A DNA stretch of 64,000 nt, from positions 60,098,910 through 60,162,909 of the forward strand of contig CM047431.1 of NCBI GenBank assembly GCA_026168455.1, written 5' to 3'. This document shows positions 9,536 through 21,577 of the stretch, in pieces; within the stretch, counting starts at the first letter, position 1; every line of letters begins with the position of its first letter. This DNA comes from Theocolax elegans (Eukaryota > Arthropoda > Insecta > Hymenoptera > Cerocephalidae). The translations under genes were made by a program, and so were the position numbers. Under the pieces are notes generated by a model. That model did no database searches. It worked only from the letters and a program-made list of their open reading frames with translations, and was not told the DNA's origin.

Positions 9536-11559
9536 ATGCATCCCACAATCTTAGCACTCACACTAATAGTCATCACTCTACCCAGTACAAACACCACCGC
9601 TACATTATCAGGGTACGATTGCGGCAACAAACATGAAACGTCAACCATAATATCAACAAGAGAAATCGGGAATTGTCGATTAGACTACACCGACCCCACA
9701 GTATCAATCAACACTATACAACTGCTACAAACCAGAGAACAAGAACAAACAAGCGTCCTTACTTGTAAAATCACTGTGAACTGAAGAATCACCTCGTACG
9801 GAATGTTCTCACATACCTCCATAGTGAACAATAGCGAGTCCACGTTCGAAAGACCAATAACCAGAGATCTATGTTTCGACCTAACCAAATATGGACAATT
9901 TAAGTACAATGGTCAAATTGTTGACTACCTTAATAAAAATCAAGTTAACCGTGTAAATCTCAATATCATAGGAACATTAGTCGACCAAGGAAAATATCAA
10001 GGAAGTATCTTCAGACACCAAGACCGAGACTATACAGACGTCATAGTCACAGATCGCTAAGAAATACAATTTTCCGAAGACACTGCCACCCTGCCATCTC
10101 TTACAAAATCAAAAATTAAATCATTATGAACAATGGATTATCACATACTCAGATCACAAATGTGTCGACATAGATGAAAGACACTGGTTTTGGAGTTTTG
10201 ATGCTAGAACCATATGCAAATTTGAAGAATACGTTATCCTATTCGAAGGAAAAGGTACAAAAGTATCCAATGGCAAAGAAACCATTTACTTCGTAAACTC
10301 GACGAGCAACATTCAATTCGGCCTACAAATCACAACTCCACCGCTACGTGTGGATACACGATACTAAAAACAGAACATTCACAACTCGTAATATTCGAAA
10401 AAACAGATATTTCCTTTGCAACCAGGATAGCTTTCAATATCAACGAAATTTTAAACAACGCATACTTTAACGCTAAAATCGCTTACTTAGCTAGACACAT
10501 AGAAACACAATTCATTATATTTCATTATATCGGGATATTTTGTACAACAGATGCCAAGTAGAGAGGCAGATCATCGCTACAGCCATGGCCCCCATTCACT
10601 AACACCCAGACTTATTTGCCCTAGCCATTATGCGAGAAGCAGGTTACATGGCATATTCAGCTGGAGAAGCAGCGTTCATTTTTAAATATCAACAAATCCA
10701 GTGCACGTTCAGAAAAACAGAAATCTGCTATGAAGATTTACCAGTAGTATGCAATAATGTTTCACTATTCCTTAAACCTAGATCCAGAATCGCCAGCAAG
10801 TATTGCATAGTAAGAGACTGTAACCCTCTCTTACCTACTTATTTCTTTATAGAAGGGTTCTGGCACAGCTCCCCACCAACTCCAATAGAAATTCGCACAC
10901 CGCAAACAATCAACCCAAGCTCGAAACCTACTTGGCACTATCAAAGCATCGCTAATCTCATTAATAGCGGTATTTACTCACAATCAGTTATAGACCGGGC
11001 TCAACAACACATACTTTTCCCAATGAAACACCAAGCATTTGTTTACGACATCACACGAAAACTAGCTAACAAAACAGATTTAACACACCGCAGCCACTTC
11101 GCAAACATTATAGATGAGGAGTACAATCAAAACCAGGCAAAATCAATTTTTCTGTCTATGACTTCATTTCTTTTTTCATTTGGAACATAATGTGCCGTTG
11201 GCATAGGCATAATCTCTATCATACAATTTACAAAAGCTCTAGTTAATACATCAATCAGAACATACACCTTGCACTCAGCATATGCACGTAGCAAACACCT
11301 TTTAGCAGCATGTTTTAGCTTGGTAACTCTTCTCTTTATGAACCTAGCAAGAAAGACAAAAAACAACACTTCCTTAGATCGCAATAAAAACTCCAGCGGA
11401 AGCGAATACGACTCAAACTACTCCATCAATCACCATTCAAAAGCAAGGAACAGCTTCTCCTTACATACTCTACAACCACGTCGCAAGGACAACACCAACT
11501 CAAGTCCTCGTGCAGCGAAGCAAGTCACATTCACTGTGTCAACTGAAGCGGAACCGTAA
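9536..11559 (+). pseudogene. Broken chuvirus-type (Jingchuvirales) glycoprotein gene
   Basis: An ancestral surface-glycoprotein gene on the plus strand, now several blocks. Block 1 (9536-10060) starts with a hydrophobic signal-peptide-like segment, then a cysteine-bearing ectodomain; TGA at 9782 and TAA at 10058 interrupt it. Block 2 (about 10146-10345) is in another frame, block 3 (about 10346-10560) in a third. Block 4 (10630-11190) is the long membrane-proximal part; a TAA at 11188 separates it, in the same frame, from 11191-11559, which holds hydrophobic segments and a basic, Ser/Asn-rich tail. I count at least three nonsense codons and about three frame changes, so no intact protein is made. 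The order of conserved Cys/Trp regions and the closing transmembrane part resemble chuvirus glycoproteins often found in insect genomes. The assignment rests on recognition, not a search. It sits where env would be in the LTR element. Confidence 0.75.
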
Positions 11560-12445
11560 TCAACAAGTAAATATCCTCAATTCATCCTCTTTCTCTCCTC
11601 TTTTCACATCACTCCAAAATTAAACCACACCTTCTACCCAACCTCCAATCGTCCTACGTAACCATGTCCGAAAGGAACCTCCCTATGGAGATGCTGCTGG
11701 ACTTTTTCTACCTATGAAAAGACCATAGAAAGAAAAACAAGAGCTCGGTGCAAATCAGGTAAATTTAAGCAACGCATCCAGCGCGACTCTGATCGGATTA
11801 TATATAAACACTAACCTTGCGTCTCAATCTTAATCATACACAAAAGTACTCACATTGTGTACGATACACACAAAATGAAATCAACATTATGTAACATATA
11901 ATAATACATTAGCATGTAACATCACAATTTCCATATTAACACCTAAAGTCAACCCAAACTATATTATACTGCAATTGAACAATCGCTTTCAGATAGCATC
12001 AACAACTAGGATTATTGCAATTATGTTGAAGAAATATTTCAGGTACGTCGTCGAAAAACGATTCGCTTGAATCACACTACAAGCCACCATGTCATTAAAC
12101 TACAAACCATAACCAATCGATATTTCAAGGTAACATTATTATACTCTAGAAGAAGCATTTACACACACAAACATCATCTAAGCTTGAAACAACGGTTAAA
12201 ATAAAATAGCAAAAAATCATGCAAGCATTGTGAACTCACACAAACCATAGAGTATCAGTGTACTAGTGTAGTGATAAATAATAACAAAAAATAAACAAAA
12301 AAAGCAAAAGTGAATATAGGTCATGCATGTCACAAACAAATACACTTAGCACTCACACACCCTTCATATTACACAATGTATGCAAAGTACGCTTGTATGA
12401 CCTACACATACAAAGAAAAAACAGCGAAAGTCGCGGCTTAGGACG
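11560..12445. other. Between glycoprotein relic and right LTR; nothing coding
   Basis: A-rich, T-poor plus strand with many CA/ACA runs, like the relic itself, so probably the element's own 3' untranslated region. No clear polypurine tract abuts the right LTR; the nearest purine-rich run is 'aaagaaaaaacagcgaaag' at about 12412-12430. Confidence 0.5.
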
Positions 12446-12760
12446 TGTTACGTGAGTTGAGAACCTTTTCTCAACTCTCGCCACGAATGCATTTTGTCAA
12501 CACAGAATTCTCGTAACTGGCACGATTGTTCTCTCTCGCCAAATGTAAGTAGAGGAGACTTCGGCAGTTACGAACCTAATCTATGTAAAGGGAGGGGAGA
12601 TCCTTCGACGCGCACAATTTAGGCGATCCTGACCTTCCGGCTCGATCAGACGTCCGAATAAATTAACAGTTACTTTTAATACCTTCTGGATTTTTACTTC
12701 CCTTCTCCACGGATTCCTATACAGCCCTCGGCCCTCGAAGCAGATCACACCCACGTAACA
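12446..12760 (+). repeat. Right LTR (315 bp)
   Basis: Same start and end motifs and the same AATAAA as the left LTR. Relative to it, it has extra segments ('cctgaccttccggctcgatc' and 'acggattcctatacagccctcgg') and lacks another, so the two LTRs are clearly diverged in indels. It is followed by an (AT)n run. Confidence 0.8.
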
Positions 12761-15419
12761 AGATATATATATAATATAATGAATTGCATTTTTTAGTTTG
12801 CGATTTAAAGGAAGCCTAATTATTAATGATTTGTACATACACAGATACTAACAACTATGCATATTACTTATAAAACTCCATTTCTTTCAATTTTAATCAC
12901 AAAAATTGCAGTGAAAAAATTTACAAAATTTCGGACACTTGTAATCTTTAATTTCATAAGTACATACAAATTATTTAAATCATACAATTTTAATTATATC
13001 AATTGTATTTGTTGGAAGTAAACAAAGAAAATTTAATCAAGAAGACATGAAATATATATATATATAAAATGATATTCAAAACCACTGTTTACATTGATTA
13101 ATGTGCAGTGGGGTTGGTGGAGGGTTATTCAATATAAAAGAATTCAATAATTTTATTCAATTATAACTACGCAATTTAAAAAAATGACTATATAAAGAAA
13201 TTGTTAAAGAAAAATCTCCTAAAATTTAAAATAAATATATTCATTTTTTTATAACTGTACCAAGTTTTTTTTATAAATTTTGGTAATTTTTTAAATTTAT
13301 AGTCTGTATCATATGTTTTGTTAACAGACATTTTCCGAAGTTATAGATAATTGAAGAAAATTTTATAAAAAAATTATTTCAACAGTTAATCGCTTGTAAG
13401 TTGGAAAGAAATAGAAATAGACTACTCAAAGCAAAACCAAGATGAAAGATAACATTAATAATCGTGTTCTACAACTTAAATATCTAATCATTACTAACAT
13501 GTATACTTTTTTAATAATTTATTTTTACAATAAATGTAAATACATATCGTTGTTATAATTATAAACAATAAAGTTTATTATATACATCACGTTAATTATT
13601 TTTTATTCGAAACTTAAACCACACTGTTGTTAACATTTTTGTATGCTATATCAAATTATAAAAAGAATCACGAAAATCGGATTATTAGATCTAGAGATAT
13701 CACCAAATTTTTTTGCTTTTTCAAATATAAAATGCAGTTGACAGCCAGCGCAACTTCTGTCGCGTGTCCGAAACGCGTAATGCGCATGCGCTCCCCACTA
13801 TTTTTATGAATTATTTGTAGCATGTAAATAAAAAAATAGAACTAATTTATTATTGATCAATATTTAAATAAACATATTGTAACGAGCGTGTTGCCAAGCT
13901 TTCTGTAACGTTTTTGACAATAATAAATGGAATATAGTGACAAATTTTTATGTAAACGTGATTACAAATGGCAGAGATTTTCATTCCGCCAATCTGCCGG
14001 AAAATATTCTCTTCTTTCCATAGCTTACACCGTTACAGTTGTTTTTTTAAAATAATTACTATTTTTTGTCAAGAAAAATATAATACTCGTTTCGGGTTGT
14101 GTCGGCAAGATAGAACGCATTTTCTCTTCATTCGTACAGTTTAATAACAAATTCTTAACTACTTAATGTTATTGATTAATTATTAAACAGAAAAATAGTT
14201 TTATAAAAAGGACCAAGTATTTTGAATAACCATTTTAATGGCGGCATGCAAATATTACCATCTTTTTCTCACTTTTAACACAAAATAATGACAAAATATT
14301 AACTGAACGAAATACTTAACAACATCAGTTATAATTAGCATTTTAAATATGATCGATTAATAAGTATCATCATGAATTAAAAAACTTAAATAATACTTAA
14401 AATAACCCTGTTTCTATAATATATTCCTAATATATATTTTTAATTCTTGCATACATGATATATAGACTACATATAATAAAAAGTTAAATAACTTACATGA
14501 AAAACGATCGAAATTATCAGTTTTGCCGTGAGTCCCACGATGAGCATCTTCTTTTAAAAAATAATCCTTTATCATAACAAATAAACTGGAATAGTGAATC
14601 TAAAGAATATTGCAGTTCTAAGTAGACAAGCTCATGCTCACTAAAATCACTATTTCCAAATTAATTGTATATATTGTATTATTATAAGAAACAAAAGTAT
14701 TTGAAAAAAATTGAGCATACAAATAACCGAAATGTGCTCATTGTCAACTGGTATATATTTTTATTATGATGCTATCGACATAAGTGGCGCTTGATGAGAG
14801 TTATCATTTCTTATAGATAACCTGCATTACCGGCGGTCAGAAGGGTAAAATCGCAGAATTGAGTATGAGACCCCCTTAATGGATCTTAACGATACAAAGA
14901 AAATTAGCACTCTCCGGTCCATATGGACATTATGAATATAATATATACGCAAATTTAGTATTATATGGATTACAAGGAAACGAATTATACGTTTTGTTTG
15001 GACGACATAATAGTATTTGAGGAGATTAATCTAAAAGATGAGACAATGCATCACATATGCCAAAGCCAAGTGTAATCCTCCCTACCTTACCGACATCGAA
15101 TATTACATAAAGTTAATTATAATTAAAACAGGAAGTTAATTTACGTTGATCTAGAAGAACAGTCCCCTTCCTTTATTAATAATCTATCTGTCTTTAAAAT
15201 TTGAAGTAAAAGTGTTGAGTAGTTTTCAAGAAAACCCTGACCAATAATCTTAACATGCCTTTAATTAAACGAACTTTATAACCTCAAATCGCACGAAATT
15301 ATCGTCAATTTTAGTAAGGGATTTCTCAAAAACCAATCGATATTTTTGCTTTAAATTTTGAACTGAGGTAGATTGTTAAGGGGACTGTTTTCCTCAATTT
15401 GCATAAATTATCGTCCTTT
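12761..15419. other. AT-rich DNA, no gene recognised
   Basis: Mostly low-complexity AT. Small items: (AT)n at 13050-13068 and a CpG-containing patch 'gcgtgtccgaaacgcgtaatgcgcatgcgc' at about 13760-13790. 'tgtaacgagcg' at about 13879 resembles an LTR start but no partner was located. No conserved ORF. Confidence 0.4.
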
Positions 15420-15705
15420 CTTAATTATAAGTAATTTTCTATGACTTTTGAGGCTGGTAAGGTAGTCCATGGACCGTTAGGCCCAGTGCAATGCAAACTT
15501 AAGCACCTTCCCCCGAAATTTCCCCTTCAACGCTTTTTCACAAGCATCTCCAACGACGCAGCGGCTGCCCCCGCCAGGCAGTCGGGAATTGTACGAGCAA
15601 TTAGAAGGACGTGTTGTCCTCTCAATAGAGGATCTATACCTATACAAGTTGTTACTTTTATTCAAAGTTCACGAGTGTCCTCGTAGCGAGTCACCCACGT
15701 TACAA
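15420..15705. other. GC-rich block of unknown nature
   Basis: A roughly 280-bp segment far richer in GC than its surroundings, including 'cgcagcggctgcccccgccagg' and ending 'tcacccacgttaca'. Frames open here on both strands match nothing I know. The CGTTACA end could be an LTR terminus. It may be retroelement debris or a conserved noncoding element. Confidence 0.3.
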
Positions 15706-16787
15706 TATACAGATATGTGTACGTTTATATTCCGTAGTAAATTATCAAGGTTCAAGATCGCATGAATTTTTTTAAATTTTTGTTGTAGGTATTGATAATA
15801 ATTGAAGGGCAGCTGATGCAGTGAAATTTTTAGCGCTCGAAAAACAGGAAAAGTATCGTTCAAAGTAAAAAAATTTTATTATAATAAAAAATATCTGAAA
15901 AAAAGTTTTAATAATTAGTTAATTATATTATATCCCAATCGACGAAATCACAGATCCCGAAAAAGTAACAAAACAAGCTAACGCTCATCCAGCTCATTAT
16001 ATACACCAAGAGAGCTTATAGATAGACGCAAAACACAACCCGCAAGAAGGTATAGATGTACCTATGTGTGTACATGTGTAGAGGGATAGACGTTTGTTTA
16101 GCGGATTGCCGAGAGGATATGTGGAGCGCAACAACGGGCTTCCTTTTTTTTTGTCCGCGGATCTCTATTGTCTCGTCGGTTTTTGCGAAAATAACCGACG
16201 ACGACGCACAGCGACTTATCGAATGCGGCTCTTGGTATATCAGCTCGAAATTTCGCGCGGCCTAATTACCCCGAGTGCATACACGGCGAATTTCTCTCCT
16301 TTTTTCTGTGTTTTTAACGAGGAACGTTCTTGTTGTTGTTATCTTAGAGTGCGGATCTACCTATTATTTATTTGATGGGATCGATGTTTTTTTACGTATC
16401 GAACGAATAATTTGAATGCATGTTGGATTAGAGACGCTGTCGGAAAGCGTAAACACTCGGAGTAAAAAATTATAGTGGCTTCTTAGTATCATAATAATAT
16501 TAATATAATAATATAATAATTAATATTGACTATCAAGAATACTAAAAAGCGCTATTCGTTGAATAAGGTATAAAAATTCAATCAGCAAGTTTCATCGGTT
16601 ACATTTAATTTAATCGTGGTATATATAATAATGTTTGATAAATTGTTATCAATAATTAGAATAGTTTTTGAAAATATCTGTATCCACAACCCCATTGGAC
16701 ATAGTATTACAACTATTACAAGTATAATCACTCAAATTTTCTTGTAAATCTGTTGAGTACCAATAACAGAGAACAGTGTATATATAT
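15706..16787. other. Intergenic, no gene recognised
   Basis: AT-rich, with a GC-richer part at 16090-16270 (ggattgccgagaggatatgtgg) that opens short frames without recognisable protein. A (taa)-like repeat lies at 16490-16530. Confidence 0.4.
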
Positions 16788-17076
16788 TGTTACGTGAGTT
16801 GAGAACCTTTTCTCAACTCTCGGCACGAATGCATTTTGTCAACACAGCATTCTCATAACTAGCACAATTATTTTCTCTCTCCATATGTATTTAGAGGATA
16901 CTTTGGCAGTTACAAACCTAATCTCTGTAAAGGGAGAGGAGAGTCCGGGTGCGCCGTCGATCCTTCGCGCTAATAAACTCTCAGTTTTACTCGAACTCTC
17001 TGGATTCTTTATTTCTCATTAACCACGAATTCCTAAATAGCACTCGGCTCTTGAAGCAACTTCCATCCACGTAACA
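16788..17076 (+). repeat. Solo LTR of the same family (289 bp)
   Basis: Begins TGTTACGTGAGTTGAGAACC and ends CCACGTAACA, as the LTRs at 808 and 12446. It is flanked on both sides by ATATAT, consistent with a 4-6 bp target duplication in an AT repeat. No internal sequence is attached, so it is a solo LTR from unequal recombination. It lacks the CGAATAAA context seen in the other two, having 'cgctaataaactctcag' instead. Confidence 0.85.
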
Positions 17077-17997
17077 ATATATATATGAATTACCGTGATT
17101 TGCTCATTTAACATAGCTATATTAGGTTATGTTGCACGTTAATAAAATAAAATTACTTTGAAAAATCGACTAATAAAATTACTTTTCACCCTGGTTTCAA
17201 AAAGTGTATTTTATTAACTTCTACGATTGGGGCAAAATTGCATTTTATTCCTTCGAACACTTTATTCCCCGTAAACCTTCCTTTTTTTTTTGAACATTTA
17301 GTTTTCTACAAATACAAAATTTTATTTATTATATTAAATTAAATATATGAAAGAATTTTACAATATTGAAGTAATTTAGAAATTAAAAAAAATTGTTATT
17401 ACAAATAATGACTTTTCAATGATTGGGAAAAAAATTTTATATGCATTTCGGGAGTGAAAGGTGAATATTCCCTTGGATGAATTACTGACAAAAGCTAAAG
17501 CGAGGAAGCAGCAATTTTCATCCCGGGAATAAATGTCTATTTTATTCTTTAAGTGCATAAATAACTATTAAAACAATAATTTTTTTTGCAATATAATTAT
17601 TAAATCGATATAGAGACTGACGCGGTGGCGGGAGTGGGGTCCGATTTGTCGAAGGCTCATTCAAAATGTGTGCATTGTTTCGCATTTCAAGAAGTAGAAA
17701 TGAATTTTTATTATTTAGAACTAAGAGAAATAGAAATATCAATACTTCGAAAGTAATATACATTCTTTAATTTTTACATATTCGTTCCGAAAATTCGAAA
17801 TTTAAAGTGTATAGACAAATATTTTTTATACAATATTTGTTTATTAACAGCCTGATAACAGACAATAACGTAAAAAATGATTTAGCTACTATTTTATTAC
17901 TTTTGAAATAATGATCCTTCTAAGTATTTTCTTGTTTCGGTATAACAAAAAATCTGTTCTAATTTTTGAAATGTGAAATAACGCAGATATTTGGAAC
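17077..17997. other. AT-rich intergenic, no gene
   Basis: Only short random frames. A fragment 'gacgcggtggcgggagtggggtc' at about 17618-17640 resembles the head of the repeats at 59089 and 54588 and may be a SINE-head remnant. Confidence 0.4.
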
Positions 17998-18245
17998 GAG
18001 ACTACGACAAACGGGCCTTATCCGGTGGATGGGCTTTGTCGCAATCAATACTTGTATGGGTGACCCATCCTAGTGCGGCTTTCGGGACCGGTTAGGTGTA
18101 TTTCCACACTCCACAATGTGAGCGGGAAGAGGCGTGGAACGATTCAGTTTCGATGTTTGAGCCTACGGAATGTGACCCAAACACCCGAACAGAAGGTTCC
18201 AATACATTGACCTTCCTCGCATGTATAACCTCAGGAGGGTGTATA
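17998..18245 (+). repeat. 5S-rRNA-like SINE, diverged copy
   Basis: Contains the 5S box-C-like 'acttgtatgggtgacccatc' and then a body, 'cggttaggtgtatttccaca', 'tccacaatgtgagcggga', that recurs at 59190-59240 in a second copy with a clearer 5S head. The shared order shows one family. RNA polymerase III transcription from the 5S-type internal promoter is expected for such SINEs. This copy is degraded. Confidence 0.6.
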
Positions 18246-20352
18246 CCCTATAATATACAAAGGGGTATAATCTAGAATATAAAAAAAATAATAAAAAATA
18301 CACTAAATCGATACATATAGTAAACATTTGAATAACTTAATATACCGTTTAATAGTACGCATTGCCTTATAGTAAAAGTGCAATATTAGTACGTATAGAT
18401 TTCGAAATCAAATGTATATACTCATACACATATATGTATACCAATCGTGTAATCTCATCGTGATTGAAATCAAGAGACATCGCAGATGTTCCATACAGGT
18501 TATACAAGTGGATGACACAAGATTCTATCAGCGATTGATTATGAGATTATCCGCGTACGAATAGGAAATACTTGACTATATATATACAAATAAATATATA
18601 CATGTACGATCGAATTAACCTATTGTTACGTAAATTTTCATTACATCCGAGTGCGTTGTATATAAGTAATTACGATCATCCGACGCTTACGATATATCGA
18701 TGGTACTTGCATTACACACATCGTATAAAATTTATAAATAATAATCGTGAATAAGAATGTCGTGAAACCTTGATTAATTGCATATGTGTACATAGATACA
18801 TATGTATGGACGCAATTATATAATATTAATAATTACATATATACACAAAATGTCCAAATTTTAAAGAAAAAAATTTTGATACGATTCTCGTGATCCACCC
18901 CTCTTGTATATGTATACACTCTGTAATTTTCAGTGGGTAGCAGATGATCCAATGAATGGTCGGAATAAAACTCGAGGGAGTCAATTAATACTGATGTATA
19001 TGTGTGTGTGTAATGGAAAAAAAGGAATGAACGAATACGAATGAATCCCAACGTATTGTTTAGAAGTAAATGGAGAAAAGTTGGTTTTTTGTTACTCTCT
19101 TCTTTTCTTCTCTTATTTTTTGCAATACGTCCAAACATATAATAATACGTTGTTTCGTTTCGAAATATTAAAAGGATCTTTTTTTGTGTAGTTGTATATA
19201 TCAATTTCGGTGGGTTGATGTATAATCGATCTTGGTATGCTTTTATTTATTTACGTTATAAATATATAAATTAAAGATTTATGCTCGTGTAGATAGATCG
19301 TAATTGATATAACATTTAACGTACATTTATGAGGTAGTTTCGCCACGATTTCTGGTGATGGAAAAGATCACGTATACGACTGTTACGTTAGGTGCAATAA
19401 GTACAAATACCTTTGTGTAAAAGTGTGCTCGTGGTGAGTTTGTAACTCACCTGCTAGATGCTCATGCAAGCGTCTCTCGCTTATCACGTTTGAAGCGCTT
19501 ACAGGCGCATGCGTTGAGGATGTAAGCTTCGATTCGTAAAATGATTTCACGGTACTTTTACTGTTTTGTAAACTACTAATAAAATCTATATAATATAACA
19601 GATTAACAGAAAAAATGTTTCCATGGTAAATAAAAAGAAAATACTGTATCCGTTTTTTCACCGCACGGTTTTTGACTGCACCTACGACCGTCTTGCTCAT
19701 TACTTAATTTAATAGATTGTTAATACGTTCACTTAAACATACCAATTAATTAATAAAATTATGGAGATTCTTGGGAAATATTTAGTTTATTGATCTAATA
19801 AACTATTTAAAACTCTAATAATGAAAACTTAAATTAAAAAAAATAATATACAATACAGTGGATTCACATTGTAAGAAATTAATTAAGTTAAAATAATGAT
19901 AAATATTGTTTTGATGGGTATTTTTATTACTATTAGTTAATTTCTCACAACACTTGCGTTTTATGCTATAGGTACAATTTCATACGCACAAGATGTTCTT
20001 GGATCGTACGTGACAATATATTAATTTTTAAAGTGACAGAATGGCGTGCTTAAATGGGTTATTTGGACAAAACGAATTATATAATTTAGAAAATTTATTG
20101 ATTATTTTATACGATCAACCAATTGTTTTAATGATGAAAATATTGTCTTTTATCTATTTTTTGACTAATGGAGTAGAATAATGAAAATAGGATTATATTC
20201 AGCAAACCATACGAACGTTGGAATATTTTATTTTGTTTTTGTAATGTTATCTAGGATTTTATATGTTATATTAATAGTCGCACGTGTTTGTTATATATCT
20301 TGAAAAATTTACAACTTCACACCACGAGAATCCCACCGCTGTCACCATTTAT
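18246..20352. other. AT-rich intergenic, no gene recognised
   Basis: Low-complexity AT with no conserved frame. 'ggtgagtttgtaactcacc' at about 19433-19451 is a small palindrome. Confidence 0.4.
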
Positions 20353-20917
20353 TGTTACGGGCGTAAAAGTATCGGTTCTCTTACCAATAGGATATATTGG
20401 GATCGGGTGTGATCAATTGAATAAGTATCGTTACGGTTATACTGGCATTTATTTAAACACGTCTGTTCTTAACATAATCTAACGTGAGACTGACTATACT
20501 AAGAGCGTCTTCGCACTCGTTGCTCGGACTCTGCTGACGCAGCTTGCAGGTGCTTATCTCGCGGAGATGCACCGTGAGAAGAATTAACGTTGCGGACCTC
20601 TGCTCAGGGTCATAGATGGGTGGGTGGTCACTCAGCCATTAGCACTAGTTGCAGGCAGTCGTCTAGAATTTTTTTCTTCACTCAGTTTAATTTCTTTTAC
20701 TGTATTATCACAGGTCATATTAGTTATTTAGTTATATTCAAAGTGTTACATTTAAATAAAGGATTTACATACATTAAATTATACCAGATTATAATTTATT
20801 TATATAATTAAACATTCCAAACAAATCCAAGGACAATAATTAAAAAGGAGCCAATTTAGAACGGAATTAAAGAATACATAATTATAATTGCCATTAAATC
20901 AATTTATCTTGACCAAA
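20353..20917 (+). repeat. LTR-like fragment
   Basis: Starts TGTTACGGGCG and is GC-richer around 20510-20660 (cgtcttcgcactcgttgctcgg) before merging into the dispersed repeat at 20918. It may be the 5' part of a decayed LTR whose leader is the coding-like block at 21262. No matching second LTR was found in the window. Confidence 0.35.
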
Positions 20918-21165
20918 AAAATAAATCAATCAATTCAAGGTAAGAAATATCTAAATAACTATTAGATAAATAAGGAATATCAGAACAAATTTAAATATCG
21001 GATAGAGAGAGACAGAGAGAAATAATAGAGATAATTGTTTAAAACTTCCATTGCCTGCGAGTTTCGCTGGAAATCCTGTATGGGATTTAGACAAATTAAA
21101 AAATCTATTATTGCTAGTTAAATTATTATTAAATTTAAAAACTTTGATGTATATAACAGTGTTAA
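20918..21165. repeat. Dispersed repeat, copy 2
   Basis: Counterpart of 33-290: same GA-rich run, the 'aacttccattgcc' block, 'gcgagtttcgctggaaatcc' and the closing 'actttgatgtatataaca'. Here it leads about 100 bp later into the GGCGCC palindrome and coding-like block. Confidence 0.6.
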
Positions 21166-21261
21166 TTACAATATCTTTTGATCTACGGCCTTTATTACTA
21201 GCGAGGAAGTGTTTTAGTACTTGTGTTACGTGTGGAATACAAATACAAAAGAATAATTAGT

Positions 21262-21577
21262 TCAACGTAATTGGAGGCGCCCCTCCAATTATATAAAAAG
21301 AAGATCATAATATACAAACGGAGACATAAGTGATTATTACGAGTGGAAGCCGAAGAAGAGAACGAAAAGAGGATACAACGCGAAGACACGGAGACACGGT
21401 ATCAAGGAACGTTTTCCCTATAGCCTTAAAAACACAACGCAAGTCAACCTAACGCACTTATACGAAGATCAACCTGGAGAACAGTATATCAGTTCATCCG
21501 CCTCTTTACACCTGTACTCGCTGATTCTTGGATTCGACGAGCCGCGGTACCCACGATACCTTACTATCCAAACCTAA
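21262..21577 (+). repeat. Coding-like retroelement fragment, copy A
   Basis: Begins with the near-palindrome around 'aattggaggcgcccctccaa' and aligns with 23070-23412. In the last ~150 bases the two copies share a frame (RFPYSLKNTTQ, HLYEDQPGEQ, SSASLHLYSLILGF, EPRYPR, ending TIQT and stop), with length differences of 3 and 9 bases only. Upstream the frame is lost through a 2-base difference. It looks like a protein-coding piece of an LTR retroelement. The protein family is not recognised. Confidence 0.5.

Larger units (their letters stand above)
808..12760 (+). mobile_element. LTR-bounded element carrying a chuvirus-like glycoprotein relic
   Basis: Two related terminal repeats (808-1098 and 12446-12760) in the same orientation bound this span. 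Both start TGTTACGTG and end CACGTAACA. A TGGTGACAGCGGG stretch lies eight bases behind the left LTR, in primer-binding-site position; the tRNA was not assigned. The interior holds a nested LINE (2162-7932), three copies of a ~105-bp repeat, and a broken chuvirus-type glycoprotein gene in the env position on the plus strand. No gag, protease, reverse transcriptase or integrase can be read in the roughly 6 kb that is not LINE. Captured chuvirus-type glycoproteins are known from insect BEL/Pao elements, so BEL/Pao is the best guess, but no pol supports it. The two LTRs differ by several indels and the flanks (atat / agat) do not form a clean target duplication. The element is therefore old, or the two LTRs come from separate insertions. 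Confidence 0.6.

Noticed and set aside
808..12760. Intact retrovirus-like provirus
   Set aside because: No gag, protease, RT or integrase is readable and the glycoprotein gene is broken in several places.
15441..15686. Open frames on both strands in the GC-rich block
   Set aside because: No domain, no splice context; GC-rich composition alone lengthens frames on both strands.
13879..15702. LTR from 'tgtaacgagcg' to 'cacccacgttaca'
   Set aside because: The termini look complementary but the span is very long, the interior is unrelated AT-rich DNA, and no second LTR was found.
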